NCBI RefSeq assembly: GCF_010983895.1
Contig: NZ_CP048836.1
Coordinates: forward strand, 3,720,001 to 3,784,000
DNA: 64,000 nucleotides
Origin: Nitrogeniibacter mangrovi
Lineage (GTDB): Bacteria; Pseudomonadota; Gammaproteobacteria; Burkholderiales; Rhodocyclaceae
Direction: 5' to 3'
The notes under the pieces are model-generated. The model was not told where the DNA came from. It saw only the letters and a list, made by a program, of their open reading frames with translations, and did no database searches. A program made the position numbers and the translations under genes. Positions 1 through 9,085 of the stretch are shown here, in pieces. Positions within the stretch are counted from its first letter, which is position 1. The number at the start of each line of letters is the position of its first letter.

Positions 1-61
1 GGCTGTCGGGCAGGCTGTGCAGCAAGGATTCGTCGGCATAGACAAGGCACAGGTATTTCAT
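1..61 (-). CDS. YCII-domain protein, N-terminal fragment
   Basis: Only the first 20 codons lie in the window. The visible N-terminus MKYLCLVYADESLL is typical of YCII/DGPF-domain proteins, which are small ferredoxin-like-fold proteins. The gene lies 81 bp downstream of an ECF42-type sigma factor on the same strand, and this pairing is the usual genomic context of ECF42 sigma factors. A GGAGG-like ribosome site precedes the ATG at 61. The rest of the gene lies beyond the window edge. Its function is unknown; the family assignment rests on the short N-terminus and the neighbour. Confidence 0.7.
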   Translation of the reverse strand, partial: MKYLCLVYADESLLHSLPDS

Positions 62-142
62 GGAAACCTCCGTGGGGTTGGGGCTGGCACGAACTGGTCG
101 ATTCCCCGGCGCGGTTTTCGACAACCGTTCGTCGAAAATGGC

Positions 143-1402
143 TCAGGGGTCCGGCAGGGCGTCGCGGCGCGCGATCATGTGGCGCTGCTCGGCCGATGGC
201 CGGGTGAGCGCGATCGCCGCATCCCAGGCGTCCCGCGCCGCACCGGTCTGCCCCAGGCGCTGCAGCAGCTCGGCGCGCGCCGCATGGGCGAGCCGATAGT
301 CGGCCAGCGGGCCGTCCGCCATCAGTGGATCGATGAGCGCCAGCCCCGCCGCCGGACCGTCGCGCATGGCCACGGCCACCGCCCGGTTGAGCGCCACCAC
401 CGGCGAGCCGGTCAGGCGCAGCAGCACGTCGTAGAGGCCGACGATCTGCGCCCAGTCGGTGTCCGCCGCGCGCGCGGCCTCGGCGTGCACCGCGGCAATG
501 GCCGCCTGCAAGGCATAGGGCCCGGTGCGGCGTGATTCGAGCGCACGGGTCACCAGCGCCAGCCCTTCGTCGATCAGGCCCGCGTGCCACAGGCGCCGGT
601 CCTGATCCTCGAGCAGCACCGGCCGCCCCTCGGCGTCGGTGCGCGCGGGCCGGCGCGCCTCGGTGAGCAGCATGAGCCCGAGCAGGCCGATCGCCTCCGG
701 TTCGGGCAGCAGGGCCACCAGCAGGCGGCCGAGGCGGATGGCCTCCTCCGACAGCTCGGCCCGGGTCAGGTCCTCGCCGGCAGAGGCCAGATAGCCCTCG
801 TTGAAGATCAGGTAGATCACCTGCAGCACGCTGTCGAGCCGCGCCGGCAGATCGCGCCCGTCCGGCACCTCGTAGGGGATGCGCGCGGCACGGATCTTGG
901 CCTTGGCGCGCACGATGCGCTGCGCCAGGGTGGGGGTCGCGGTCAGGTGGGCGGCGGCGATGGCCTCGGTGGTCAGGCCGCACACTTCGCGCAGGGTGAG
1001 CGCCACCTGGGCCTCGGGCGCCAGCGCGGGGTGGCAGCAGGTGAAGATCAGGCGCAGGCGGTCGTCCTCGATGGCCTCGTCCGGTGTCTGCGGCTGCGCC
1101 ACGTCCTCGCCGGTCTCCGCCAGGCGCCAGGCCAGCTCCGCCAGCGAGGCGTCGAAGCGGGCGCGCTGGCGGATGCGGTCGATGGCACGAAAACGCCCGG
1201 CCGACACCAGCCAGGCGCGCGGATTGGCCGGCACGCCCTCGCGCGGCCAGGCGCTGGAGGCGGCCATGAAGGCTTCCTGGAGCGCCTCCTCGGCCAGGTC
1301 GAAGTCCCCCAGCAGGCGGATCAGCGTCGCCAGCACGCGACGCGATTCGTCGCGGAACACGGCCTCGACCCGGGCCAGGGCATCGTCGTCGGAACGGTTC
1401 AT
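143..1402 (-). CDS. ECF42-type RNA polymerase sigma factor
   Basis: A 419-residue sigma factor. Region 2 lies near residues 10-80 ([27 protein letters not shown]). Region 4 lies near 110-170 and includes the [11 protein letters not shown] motif characteristic of the SigJ/ECF42 branch. The roughly 230-residue C-terminal extension with TPR-like helices ([20 protein letters not shown] and onward) is the hallmark of ECF42 and explains the length. The start was placed at [14 protein letters not shown]; an in-frame MLAA start sits four codons upstream, and the much longer open frame beyond it runs antisense to the next gene. A YCII-domain gene follows. ECF42 members usually lack an anti-sigma factor and none is seen here. 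Confidence 0.9.
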   Translation of the reverse strand: MNRSDDDALARVEAVFRDESRRVLATLIRLLGDFDLAEEALQEAFMAASSAWPREGVPANPRAWLVSAGRFRAIDRIRQRARFDASLAELAWRLAETGEDVAQPQTPDEAIEDDRLRLIFTCCHPALAPEAQVALTLREVCGLTTEAIAAAHLTATPTLAQRIVRAKAKIRAARIPYEVPDGRDLPARLDSVLQVIYLIFNEGYLASAGEDLTRAELSEEAIRLGRLLVALLPEPEAIGLLGLMLLTEARRPARTDAEGRPVLLEDQDRRLWHAGLIDEGLALVTRALESRRTGPYALQAAIAAVHAEAARAADTDWAQIVGLYDVLLRLTGSPVVALNRAVAVAMRDGPAAGLALIDPLMADGPLADYRLAHAARAELLQRLGQTGAARDAWDAAIALTRPSAEQRHMIARRDALPDP

Positions 1403-1453
1403 GGCCGCCAGCATACGCCGGCATGGTGACCTTGCGTTGTCTAGAATGAGCTC

Positions 1454-3211
1454 ATGACAGCGTCGTCTTCGCCCACCCTCTTCATCAGCTACCGGCGCGA
1501 CGATGCCAGCGCCCGGGCGGGGCGCCTGTGCGACTGGCTCAAGCGCCAGTTCGGCGCCACGCGCGTGTTCCTCGACACCGACAAGATCGCCGCCGGGGAC
1601 GACTTCGCCCGCGTGCTCGACGAACGCCTGGCGAGCACCGACGTGCTCATCGTCGTCATCGGCCCCGGCTGGCTCGACGCGGCCAATGACCGGGGCCGCC
1701 GCCTCGACCAGGCGGACGATTTCGTGCGCCAGGAGGTGGCCAGCGGCCTGGCCGCCGGCAAACGGGTGGTCCCGGTGCTGGTGGGCGGTGCGCAGATGCC
1801 CGCCGAGGCCGAGCTGCCCGAGGCGCTCAAGGCCCTGCATTTGCGCAACGCCGCGATCGTGGACGACGCCAGCTTCGAGCGCGACTTCAACGCCCTGGTG
1901 GACGACATCCTGCAGCGCCCGCGCGGCTACCTGCGCCGCGAGGTGGACCGGCTCACGCGCCTGGTCCGGGCACTCAGGCTCACCTCCCTGCTGGTGCCGG
2001 TGCTCGCCGTGGTCGTGGTGCTGGCGCTGTGGGTGAGCCTGCTCGCGCCGCTCAACCTCGACACCCTCGCCGAGAACAGCCTGCTGTGGCTGGCCGACGA
2101 GATCGCCCCCCTGCCCGAGGACGCCGGCGTGACGATCGTGGCCATCGACGACGCCAGCGTGGCCCGCCTCGGCCCGCCCTTCGGCGCCAACGCCCGCTGG
2201 CGCGGCCTGCATGCCCGCCTCATCGAGCGCGCCCGCGCCGCCGGGGCCAGCGCGGTGGCCTTCGACCTGGCCTTCACCGGCGCCACCGGAGCCGACGCAC
2301 GCCTCGCCGGCGCGGCACGCAGCGCCCGGTCGGCCACACCGCCGATGCGCGTGATCCTCGGCGGCCACCGCTTCGACGACGCCGCCAACGCGCGGCCCGC
2401 CCCCCTGGCCGCGCTGACGCACGCCACCACCTGCCTGATCCAGCGCGACCAGCGCTACCTGGTCCCCCTCGCCACGCTGCCCGCCGACACGCCGATGGCC
2501 CGGCACATGCCGGTGCATGACGCCGCCTTCGCCCTCGCCGCCGCCTTTGCCGGCACGGTGTCGGAAGCGGACATCGACGAGCGCCGCCTGCGCCTCGACG
2601 GCGTACCCGACGCCCAGGCGCCACGCTTCTCCAGCCTCGAGCGCGTCCCCGACGACACCTGCGTGCCGCCGCGCCGTGGCGACACGGTCGCCGCGCTGCT
2701 GCTGCGCGCCAGCGCCGCGGACTACTGGCAGGCACCGGCGCGGCACATCGCCTATGCCGACGTGCTCGACCCGGCCGTCACCCCGGATGCGCGGCTCGCC
2801 GGGCGCATCCTGGTGGTGGGCGACGCCCGCCGCGACAGCCGCGACCGCCATCCCCTGAGCCGCGGCTTCACGCGGCGCAGCGTGCCCGGCGTCGAACTGC
2901 ATGCCGAGGCCATCGCCACTCTCGTCCACCACCGCGAAACCGTGCAGCCCACCGTGGACCAGGCCCTCGCCATCCTCGCCGGCATGGGGCTGGCCGGCGC
3001 CGCCACCGGCTTCTTCGCCGCGCCGCTGCCGCCCTGGCCGCGACGCGCCGTCACCGCGCTGGTGGTGCTCGCCTACCTCGGTCTCGCCACGGCGCTGGCC
3101 GTCGGCGGGTTCCTGCTCAACCTGCCCTACGACCTGACCGCCTTGTTCCTCGCCTGGGCGGTGCTGCACCGGCTCCAGGCGCCGGATCGTTCATGGAGTC
3201 CCGCCGCATGA
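1454..3211 (+). CDS. TIR domain - CHASE2 domain membrane protein
   Basis: A 585-residue protein with an unusual architecture. Residues 8-152 form a bacterial TIR domain beginning [11 protein letters not shown]. The segment [20 protein letters not shown] matches the SARM1 helix that carries the catalytic NADase glutamate, which would be Glu94 here. A transmembrane helix follows at about 176-197. A CHASE2-type extracytoplasmic sensor domain spans about 200-500, with the typical [11 protein letters not shown] motif near its start. About three further helices close the protein ([16 protein letters not shown] onward). There is no C-terminal cyclase, kinase or GGDEF domain, so the N-terminal TIR is the likely output. 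It overlaps the next gene by ATGA. NADase activity is inferred. Confidence 0.85.
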   Translation: MTASSSPTLFISYRRDDASARAGRLCDWLKRQFGATRVFLDTDKIAAGDDFARVLDERLASTDVLIVVIGPGWLDAANDRGRRLDQADDFVRQEVASGLAAGKRVVPVLVGGAQMPAEAELPEALKALHLRNAAIVDDASFERDFNALVDDILQRPRGYLRREVDRLTRLVRALRLTSLLVPVLAVVVVLALWVSLLAPLNLDTLAENSLLWLADEIAPLPEDAGVTIVAIDDASVARLGPPFGANARWRGLHARLIERARAAGASAVAFDLAFTGATGADARLAGAARSARSATPPMRVILGGHRFDDAANARPAPLAALTHATTCLIQRDQRYLVPLATLPADTPMARHMPVHDAAFALAAAFAGTVSEADIDERRLRLDGVPDAQAPRFSSLERVPDDTCVPPRRGDTVAALLLRASAADYWQAPARHIAYADVLDPAVTPDARLAGRILVVGDARRDSRDRHPLSRGFTRRSVPGVELHAEAIATLVHHRETVQPTVDQALAILAGMGLAGAATGFFAAPLPPWPRRAVTALVVLAYLGLATALAVGGFLLNLPYDLTALFLAWAVLHRLQAPDRSWSPAA

Positions 3212-4368
3212 CCGCCACCACCCGTGCCCCCCTGCGTGTGTTCCTCATTCTCCTGCTCGGTGCCGCCCTGAGCGGCTGCGGGCCGGCCCTCAACAAGGTG
3301 GTGCGCGAACACCCCGGCGGCGGCTTCGTGAGCGTGGACGCCGCCACCGCCGGCCAGCTCGTCTCGGTCACCCGCGGTGGCCGGGCGCTCGACGTGCGCC
3401 TGCCGCTCATGCTCCAGCCGGGTGACATCATCGAGACCGGTGCCGGCGGCGCGGTGCTGCGCCTGGACAACGGCGAGGCGGTGCTGGCGCCACGCACCAA
3501 GGTCCGCCTGGGGTCGCTGGAGGTGTTCTTCGGCCGCGTGCTGGCCAGCGTGCGCGGCCTGTTCCGGGTCGAGGACGAGAGCGTGGCGGCCGACGTGGAA
3601 GGCACCCGCTTCCTGTTCGAATCGTCGCCGGGCCGCAGCATGCGCGTGGTGGTGCTCGACGGGGTGGTGCGCTGCAGCTCCCGGCAGGATCGCTGGGCGC
3701 CGATGCGGGTCGCCGCCGGCCGGCAGATGACCCTGAACTATCGCGGCGCGCGCGCGCCCGTGGTCAATCCGGTGAGCGAGGCCGAGATGGCGCGAATCGA
3801 TCAGTGGGCGCAGACCATCCGCAACGCGCCCAAGGCCGGCTGGTGTTGCGCGGGCGGTCGGGTGTATCCGGCCCTGTCGAACGCCTGCGGCGGCCATTTC
3901 GAGGAATCGCAGCGCACCGCCGAATATCAATGCACCCGCGGCTGGTGCTGCGCGGGCGGGCAGGTCTCGGCGAGCCTCCGCGCCGAGTGCCGCGGCAGCT
4001 TTCATGTGAGTCAGCGCGAGGCGGTGGCCGCGTGCACCGAGCCGACCGGCTGGTGCTGCGTCAATGGCCAGGTGATCCAGACCACCCGCAGCCGCTGCGC
4101 GGGGCAGTTCTTCGGCAACGACGCCAACGCGGCGCAGCGCGCCTGCACCCCACCGCCAGCGGCCACGCCGCCGTCACGCACCGGCACCGTCACCCAGCCG
4201 GTGGTGCCCATCAACCCGAACCTGCTGCGCATCTACCAGGCGACCCCGGTGTGGTGCTGCATTCGCGGCCAAGTCAGCCAGACGAACCGGGCCACCTGCG
4301 CGGAACGGGGCGGCACCGCCTACCCCGACGCCGACACGGCCCGTCAGCGCTGCGTGGTGATCAAATAA
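3208..4368 (+). CDS. FecR-like lipoprotein with four WCC cysteine repeats
   Basis: A 386-residue predicted lipoprotein with an N-terminal hydrophobic segment and lipobox LSGC (Cys24). Residues about 45-185 resemble the FecR domain (LMLQPGDIIETGAGGAVLRL, VEGTRFLF). The C-terminal half carries four cysteine-rich repeats starting near residues 211, 245, 281 and 348. Each has W-C-C-x-x-G-x-V, then a single Cys, then another Cys after about 10-15 residues. The start is the ATG at 3208, which overlaps the stop of the TIR-CHASE2 gene as ATGA, so translation is probably coupled. FecR domains often pair with CHASE2 sensors. The repeat does not match any family I recognise. Confidence 0.8.
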   Translation: MTATTRAPLRVFLILLLGAALSGCGPALNKVVREHPGGGFVSVDAATAGQLVSVTRGGRALDVRLPLMLQPGDIIETGAGGAVLRLDNGEAVLAPRTKVRLGSLEVFFGRVLASVRGLFRVEDESVAADVEGTRFLFESSPGRSMRVVVLDGVVRCSSRQDRWAPMRVAAGRQMTLNYRGARAPVVNPVSEAEMARIDQWAQTIRNAPKAGWCCAGGRVYPALSNACGGHFEESQRTAEYQCTRGWCCAGGQVSASLRAECRGSFHVSQREAVAACTEPTGWCCVNGQVIQTTRSRCAGQFFGNDANAAQRACTPPPAATPPSRTGTVTQPVVPINPNLLRIYQATPVWCCIRGQVSQTNRATCAERGGTAYPDADTARQRCVVIK

Positions 4369-4369
4369 C

Positions 4370-4789
4370 TCAGCGTGCGCAGGCGCGGCGCACCGCCGGC
4401 ACCAGCAGCACGACCAGGAAGCTCAGCAGCATGGCCGCCGCCAGCCACACGTCGGTGCCCGGCAACTGCGACAGGCTGTGGTGGTGGGCGACCCACCAGC
4501 CCATGCGCGCCAGCTGCACCAGCGCCCCGACCACGCCCAGCCACCAGGCCCAGGCGAAGCGCTTGCCCAGGCCCCAGGCGTCGATCAGGCACAAGGCCAC
4601 GATCAGCCAGCTCACCGGGCGCACCAGGTTGAGCCGCAGGCTCACCGCCACGTCCGACAGACCGACGTTGAGCAGGCTGTCGCTGGCGACGAACCAGGCG
4701 TAAAGCAGCAGGATGGAGATGGCGAAATAACGCAGCGCGGCAGTCACGACGACCCCGGGGGAACCAGAACGGCGCGAAGCATATCCCAT
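4370..4789 (-). CDS. Small integral membrane protein of unknown function
   Basis: About 139 residues with four hydrophobic helices (YFAISILLLYAWFVAS, PVSWLIVALCLIDAW, WWLGVVGALVQLARMGWWV, WLAAAMLLSFLVVLLV) and a basic C-terminus. I do not recognise the family. It converges on the FecR-like lipoprotein gene with one base between the stop codons. The start is uncertain: ATG at 4789, or GTG at 4747, which would begin just before the first helix. Nothing in the context identifies its role. Confidence 0.6.
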   Translation of the reverse strand: MGYASRRSGSPGVVVTAALRYFAISILLLYAWFVASDSLLNVGLSDVAVSLRLNLVRPVSWLIVALCLIDAWGLGKRFAWAWWLGVVGALVQLARMGWWVAHHHSLSQLPGTDVWLAAAMLLSFLVVLLVPAVRRACAR

Positions 4790-4920
4790 CCCATGCCGGA
4801 AGGTGCACCCGCAGCCCCAAACCCCTGCGCCCGAAAGGGTCGCAACGGCCGCTGTTCGGTGACACACTGGCAAGGACCACAGACCCGCGACAGACGGGTC
4901 GCATCACCCAACGGAAGCCC

Positions 4921-6429
4921 ATGGATACCCCGACCCGACCCGGCCTCGACCGCCCTCACCGGCTCGATGCCCTGCCCTTCGACAACAGCTTCGCCCGCCT
5001 GCCGGCACGCTTCTACACGCGCCTGGCGCCCTGGGGCCTGCCCGAACCGCAGCTGCTCGCGGTGAGCGACGAGGCCGCCGCGCTCATCGGCCTGCATGCG
5101 GACGAGGTGCGCCGGCCCGAATTCGTTGAGGCCTTCGCCGGCAACCAGCCCCTGCCCGGCGGCGAGACCCTGGCGGCGGTGTATTCCGGCCACCAGTTCG
5201 GCGTCTGGGCCGGCCAGCTCGGCGACGGGCGTGCCCACCTGCTCGGCGAGGTGGCCACCGCCGACGGCCCCTGGGAGCTGCAGCTCAAGGGCGGCGGGCG
5301 CACCCCCTACTCGCGCATGGGTGACGGGCGCGCGGTGCTGCGCTCCTCGATCCGCGAGTTCCTCTGCTCCGAGGCCATGGCCGCGCTGGGCATCCCCACC
5401 ACCCGCGCGCTGGCGCTGGTCGGCTCCCACGAGCCGGTGCAGCGCGAGACCCTGGAGACGGCCGCCGTCGTCACCCGCATGTCGCCCAGCTTCGTGCGCT
5501 TCGGCTCCTTCGAACACTGGGCCGCCGCCACCGACGTGGACGCCCTGCAGACCCTCGCCGACTACGTGATCGACCGCTTCTACCCCGCCTGCCGCGAGGA
5601 CGCCCACCCGGTCCGGGCGATGCTGGCCGAGGTCAGCCGGCGCACCGCCGCGCTGATGGCGCAGTGGCAGGCGGTGGGCTTCATGCACGGGGTCATGAAC
5701 ACCGACAACATGTCCATCCTCGGCCTCACCATCGACTACGGCCCCTTCGGCTTCATGGACGCGTTCCGCGCCGGCCACATCTGCAACCACTCGGACACCG
5801 CCGGCCGCTACCGCTTCAGCCACCAGCCCCATGTGGCGATCTGGAACCTGCAGGCGCTCGGCCACGCCCTGATGCCGCTCATCGAAGACCCGGAGGCGCT
5901 GAAGGCCGCCATCGAGGCACCCTTCGTCGACACCTACAACCGCGCCTTCATCGAGCGCATGGGCGCCAAGCTGGGCCTGCCCGACGCCCGCGCCGAGGAC
6001 GCCGAGCTGATCACCGCGCTCTACGAGGTGATGCAGGAGAACACGGTGGACTACACCGGCTTCTTCCGCGCCCTGGCCACCCTGCGCCGCGAGGCCACCC
6101 GGCCCGAGGACGACGCCCCGGTGCGCGACCGCTTCGCCGACCGCGACGCCGCCGACGCCTGGCTCGCCCGCTGGCGCGAACGACTCGCCGGCGACACCCG
6201 CCCTGACGCCGAACGCCAGGCGGCCATGCACGCGGTCAACCCCAAGTACGTGCTGCGCAACTGGGTCGCCGAAAGCGCCATCCGCGCCGCCCAGGCCGGC
6301 GACATGGGCGAATTCCACGCGGTGCACGCCTGCCTGCGCCGTCCCTTCGACGAGCAACCGGAATACGAACGCTTCGCGGCGCCACCACCCGACTGGGCGG
6401 ACGGGCTGGAGGTGAGCTGTTCGAGTTGA
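4921..6429 (+). CDS. selO: Protein adenylyltransferase SelO (YdiU)
   Basis: A 502-residue pseudokinase-fold enzyme of the SelO/YdiU family, which transfers AMP from ATP to Ser/Thr/Tyr of proteins and is linked to redox homeostasis. Visible family features are the N-terminal FDNSFARLPARFYTR, the nucleotide-binding LQLKGGGRTPYSRMGDGRAVLR at about 121-141, and the catalytic/metal segment MNTDNMSI...IDYGPFGFMD at about 259-280. The C-terminus ends VSCSS, where bacterial members have Cys in place of the selenocysteine of eukaryotic SelO. Length is normal. It is a stand-alone gene convergent with the LysR gene. Confidence 0.95.
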   Translation: MDTPTRPGLDRPHRLDALPFDNSFARLPARFYTRLAPWGLPEPQLLAVSDEAAALIGLHADEVRRPEFVEAFAGNQPLPGGETLAAVYSGHQFGVWAGQLGDGRAHLLGEVATADGPWELQLKGGGRTPYSRMGDGRAVLRSSIREFLCSEAMAALGIPTTRALALVGSHEPVQRETLETAAVVTRMSPSFVRFGSFEHWAAATDVDALQTLADYVIDRFYPACREDAHPVRAMLAEVSRRTAALMAQWQAVGFMHGVMNTDNMSILGLTIDYGPFGFMDAFRAGHICNHSDTAGRYRFSHQPHVAIWNLQALGHALMPLIEDPEALKAAIEAPFVDTYNRAFIERMGAKLGLPDARAEDAELITALYEVMQENTVDYTGFFRALATLRREATRPEDDAPVRDRFADRDAADAWLARWRERLAGDTRPDAERQAAMHAVNPKYVLRNWVAESAIRAAQAGDMGEFHAVHACLRRPFDEQPEYERFAAPPPDWADGLEVSCSS

Positions 6430-6511
6430 GGGGGTGGCCTAGAGGGCTGGCAACGCGGCACTGTCCGGCGGATGCTGCATCGTCGTTCGGTCCGACACGA
6501 ACGCCCAAGGC

Positions 6512-7408
6512 TCACATCGATTCGGCAATGTGATCGCGCAACCATTGGTGCGCCGGGTCGCGATGGATCCGATCGGGCCATAGCATGAGCATCTCGAAGC
6601 CCGGCACCTCCAGCGGCGGCTCGACCACCTGGAGCCTGTCGTTGCCGCGCACCAATCGGGACGGCACCATCGCGACGAGATCGGACCCTTCGAGCACCGC
6701 ACACAGAAACAGGAAGTGGGGCACGGACAGGGCAACCCGGCGCCTCAGGCCCGACTCGGCCAGCACCGCATCGGTCACCCCCCGAAATCCCCCGCCATCC
6801 GGGGACACGATCACATGGTCGAGCTTGCAGAACTGGGCCCGGGTCGGTCGCCCCTTCACGTGTGGATGGCCAGCGCGCGCGGCCAGCACGTAACGCTCCT
6901 CGAACAGGATCCGGCGACGCAGGTTTGGCGGCGCTTCGCCATCGATCAGGAAGGCCAGATCGATCTCCCCCTGCGCCGCCTTTTTGGCGACGAGCGCCGG
7001 GGCCGTCTGAACCACGGCCAGGCGTGTCCCGGGCGCCGCCCGGCGCAGGCCGGACAGGGCGGGCAGCAGGACCGTGAATTCGCCGTAGTCGAATGCCGCG
7101 GCCCGCCACGTCTGGGACGACCGCTCGGGCTCAAAGGGCGTGCTTGGCGCCACCGCCTGGGCCAACGCGCCCAATGCCTGGCGGAGTGGTTCGCGCAGTT
7201 CGTCCGCTCGTGCGGTTGGCCGCATGCCGCGCGGCCCCGGCAGGAGCAGCGGATCGGCGAAGAAGTGCCGCAGGCGGGCGAGCTGCGAACTGACGGTGGG
7301 CTGCGACAGATGCAAGCGCTCGGCCGCGCGGGTCACGTTGTGCTCGACCAGCAAGGCGTCGAGGGTCACCAGCAGATTGAGATCGAGCCGCCTCAGGGAA
7401 TTGTCCAT
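6512..7408 (-). CDS. LysR-family transcriptional regulator
   Basis: About 298 residues. The N-terminal winged HTH is typical of LysR: LDLNLLVTLDALLVEHNVTRAAERLHLSQPTVSSQLARLR at residues about 8-47. An effector-binding domain follows (LVAMVPSRLV near the end). It belongs to the NodD/NahR/PcpR-like branch by its LRRLDLNLL start. It is divergent from a flavodoxin-fold oxidoreductase gene, the usual arrangement for a LysR regulator and its target. A perfect 8-bp inverted repeat lies between the two genes. Start is ATG 7408 (MDNSL) or ATG 7423 (MAGIGMDNSL). Confidence 0.9.
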   Translation of the reverse strand: MDNSLRRLDLNLLVTLDALLVEHNVTRAAERLHLSQPTVSSQLARLRHFFADPLLLPGPRGMRPTARADELREPLRQALGALAQAVAPSTPFEPERSSQTWRAAAFDYGEFTVLLPALSGLRRAAPGTRLAVVQTAPALVAKKAAQGEIDLAFLIDGEAPPNLRRRILFEERYVLAARAGHPHVKGRPTRAQFCKLDHVIVSPDGGGFRGVTDAVLAESGLRRRVALSVPHFLFLCAVLEGSDLVAMVPSRLVRGNDRLQVVEPPLEVPGFEMLMLWPDRIHRDPAHQWLRDHIAESM

Positions 7409-7425
7409 ACCAATACCAGCCATTC

Positions 7426-7479
7426 TGGAAAGTCATTTTCAATATACCGGGAGGCGACCCATAGTGACCGTACTTTCCA
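7426..7479. promoter_or_regulatory. Inverted repeat in the divergent LysR/oxidoreductase intergenic region
   Basis: TGGAAAGT at 7426-7433 and its exact reverse complement ACTTTCCA at 7472-7479 flank 38 bp. The repeat lies between the LysR start and the oxidoreductase start at 7496. It could bind the LysR regulator at two half-sites. This is inference from position and symmetry only. Confidence 0.4.
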
Positions 7480-7495
7480 ACGGAGCACGCCCCCA

Positions 7496-8281
7496 ATGAA
7501 TGTTCTTCTCGTCTATGCCCACCCCGAGCCCCGATCCTTGAACGGGGCTCTCAAGGACTACGCCATCCGACGCCTGGCGCAGGCAGGCCACACGGTGCAG
7601 GTGTCCGATCTGTACGCCATGGACTGGAAGGCGACGCTCGATGCGAGCGACAATTCGGCGCCACGGACGGACGCGCGCTTCGACGCCTCGGCCGATTCCA
7701 TGCAGGCATACAGGAACGGCACGCAAAGCGCCGACATCGCAGGCGAGCAGGACAAGCTACGCTGGGCCGATGCCGTCATCGTGCAGTTTCCCCTCTGGTG
7801 GTTCTCGATGCCGGCCATCCTCAAGGGCTGGGTGGACCGGGTCTACGCCTGCGGCTTCGCCTATGGCGTGGGCGAGCACTCCGACACCCATTGGGGCGAC
7901 CGCTACGGCGAGGGCAGCCTGTCGGGCAAGCGCGCCATGCTGGTGGTCACGACCGGCGGCTGGGCGTCGCACTACGCACCCCGCGGCATCAACGGCCCGA
8001 TCGACGACATCCTGTTTCCGATCCAGCACGGCGTCCTGTTCTACCCCGGCTTCGACGTGCTCCCGCCGCACGTGATCTACCGAACCGGCAAGATTGACGC
8101 ACTCGGCTTCGCGCAGACCTGCGACGCGCTGGGCGAACGTCTGGACGCGCTCTGGAGCACCCCGGCGATTGCGTTCCGCAGGCAAAACGCCGGCGATTAC
8201 AACATCCCGGAACTGACCCTGCGCCCCGAGTTTTCTCCGGGCGGGGAGGGGTTTGGCATTCACATTCATCCGAACGGGTAA
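7496..8281 (+). CDS. NAD(P)H-dependent flavodoxin-fold quinone oxidoreductase
   Basis: 261 residues of the NAD(P)H dehydrogenase (quinone)/NQO1-like flavodoxin-fold family. The N-terminus MNVLLVYAHPEPRSLNGAL carries the FMN/FAD phosphate-binding loop. VIVQFPLWWFSMPAILKGWVDRV and MLVVTTGGWASHY are the two conserved flavin-contact segments of this family. The usual role is two-electron reduction of quinones or azo/nitro compounds with NAD(P)H in the cytoplasm. It is divergently transcribed from the LysR gene, so it is probably regulated by it. The start is the ATG at 7496; the frame stays open far upstream but that part is antisense to LysR. Confidence 0.88.
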   Translation: MNVLLVYAHPEPRSLNGALKDYAIRRLAQAGHTVQVSDLYAMDWKATLDASDNSAPRTDARFDASADSMQAYRNGTQSADIAGEQDKLRWADAVIVQFPLWWFSMPAILKGWVDRVYACGFAYGVGEHSDTHWGDRYGEGSLSGKRAMLVVTTGGWASHYAPRGINGPIDDILFPIQHGVLFYPGFDVLPPHVIYRTGKIDALGFAQTCDALGERLDALWSTPAIAFRRQNAGDYNIPELTLRPEFSPGGEGFGIHIHPNG

Positions 8282-8347
8282 TCCGCGTCGCACACACGCC
8301 GAAGCTCCGCTGACCGGGCTCCAGCACCCCGGCGTCGGCCCGCCCCG

Positions 8348-8809
8348 CTACTCCCACGTCAGCCGCACCAGCCGCCAATCCCCCTCCGTCTGCCGCCACA
8401 GGCCGCGCACGTGGTAGATGCGCCCGGTCTCCGGGATCAGCCCCTCGGCGCCGGTGAGCAGCACGGAGGCCTCGCTCCAGGCCTGGGTGGGGTCGTGGGC
8501 GAGCGGGGTGACGGTGAGGCCGGTGACGACCACGCCGATGTGCGGGTAGCGCAGGAAATAGCCGGCGAGCAGGCGCCGGACGCCCGCCGGGTCGAGCCGT
8601 GTCGGCGCCTCGCTGGAGCCGCCCTGGAAATCGGCGGCCAGACGGGCGCGCACGCCGCCATTGTCGTGCTCGGCCAGAGCCGACTGAATGGCCGCGACCT
8701 CGGCGCGGATGGCCTCTTCCGGCGGCGTTCGGGTGCAGGCCGCGCAGAAGAACAGCAGCACGATGACCAGGCCGTGTCGCCACGGGCATCGCATGGAAAG
8801 AAAAGGCAT
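8348..8809 (-). CDS. Small lipoprotein, NTF2/SnoaL-like fold suspected
   Basis: 153 residues with a signal peptide and lipobox FCAAC (Cys25). The remainder (EEAIRAEVAAIQSALAEHDNGGVRARLAADF ... GDWRLVRLTWE) has the helix-then-sheet pattern of NTF2-like small proteins, ending in a typical W-x-L/I-x-x-L strand. I do not recognise a specific family. A GGGAG ribosome site precedes the ATG at 8809. It is divergent from the cytochrome cluster. Confidence 0.7.
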   Translation of the reverse strand: MPFLSMRCPWRHGLVIVLLFFCAACTRTPPEEAIRAEVAAIQSALAEHDNGGVRARLAADFQGGSSEAPTRLDPAGVRRLLAGYFLRYPHIGVVVTGLTVTPLAHDPTQAWSEASVLLTGAEGLIPETGRIYHVRGLWRQTEGDWRLVRLTWE

Positions 8810-9085
8810 TCCGAACTCCCGATTGCGCCGTCACCCGGGCAGACACCGGCGCGCCGGAAATACCCGACGCGGATGTCATAGCCGCAAGTGCACAAATTCA
8901 CATGACGCTTGGCTTTCAGGGCAGGCGTGCTACACCGGAAACATACGATACCGGGAATTCGGCACAGGGGCCCAGACCCGCAACCGAAGGCGCTCCAGGA
9001 TCGACGCGGCCCGCATTCGGGTCGGCGAATCGCCACAGGCGCCACACACGCCGGACGCTCCTCTCAACCCTCGCGGAGAGTCATC

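Noticed and set aside
1403-3169. N-terminal extension of the sigma factor frame across the TIR-CHASE2 gene.
   Set aside because: The sigma domain begins at MNRSDDD; the upstream part is antisense to a better supported gene and is low complexity.
6484-6503. Bidirectional terminator between selO and the LysR gene (CGTTCG/CGAACG).
   Set aside because: A six-base stem with an eight-base loop and no T-run on either strand; too weak to call.
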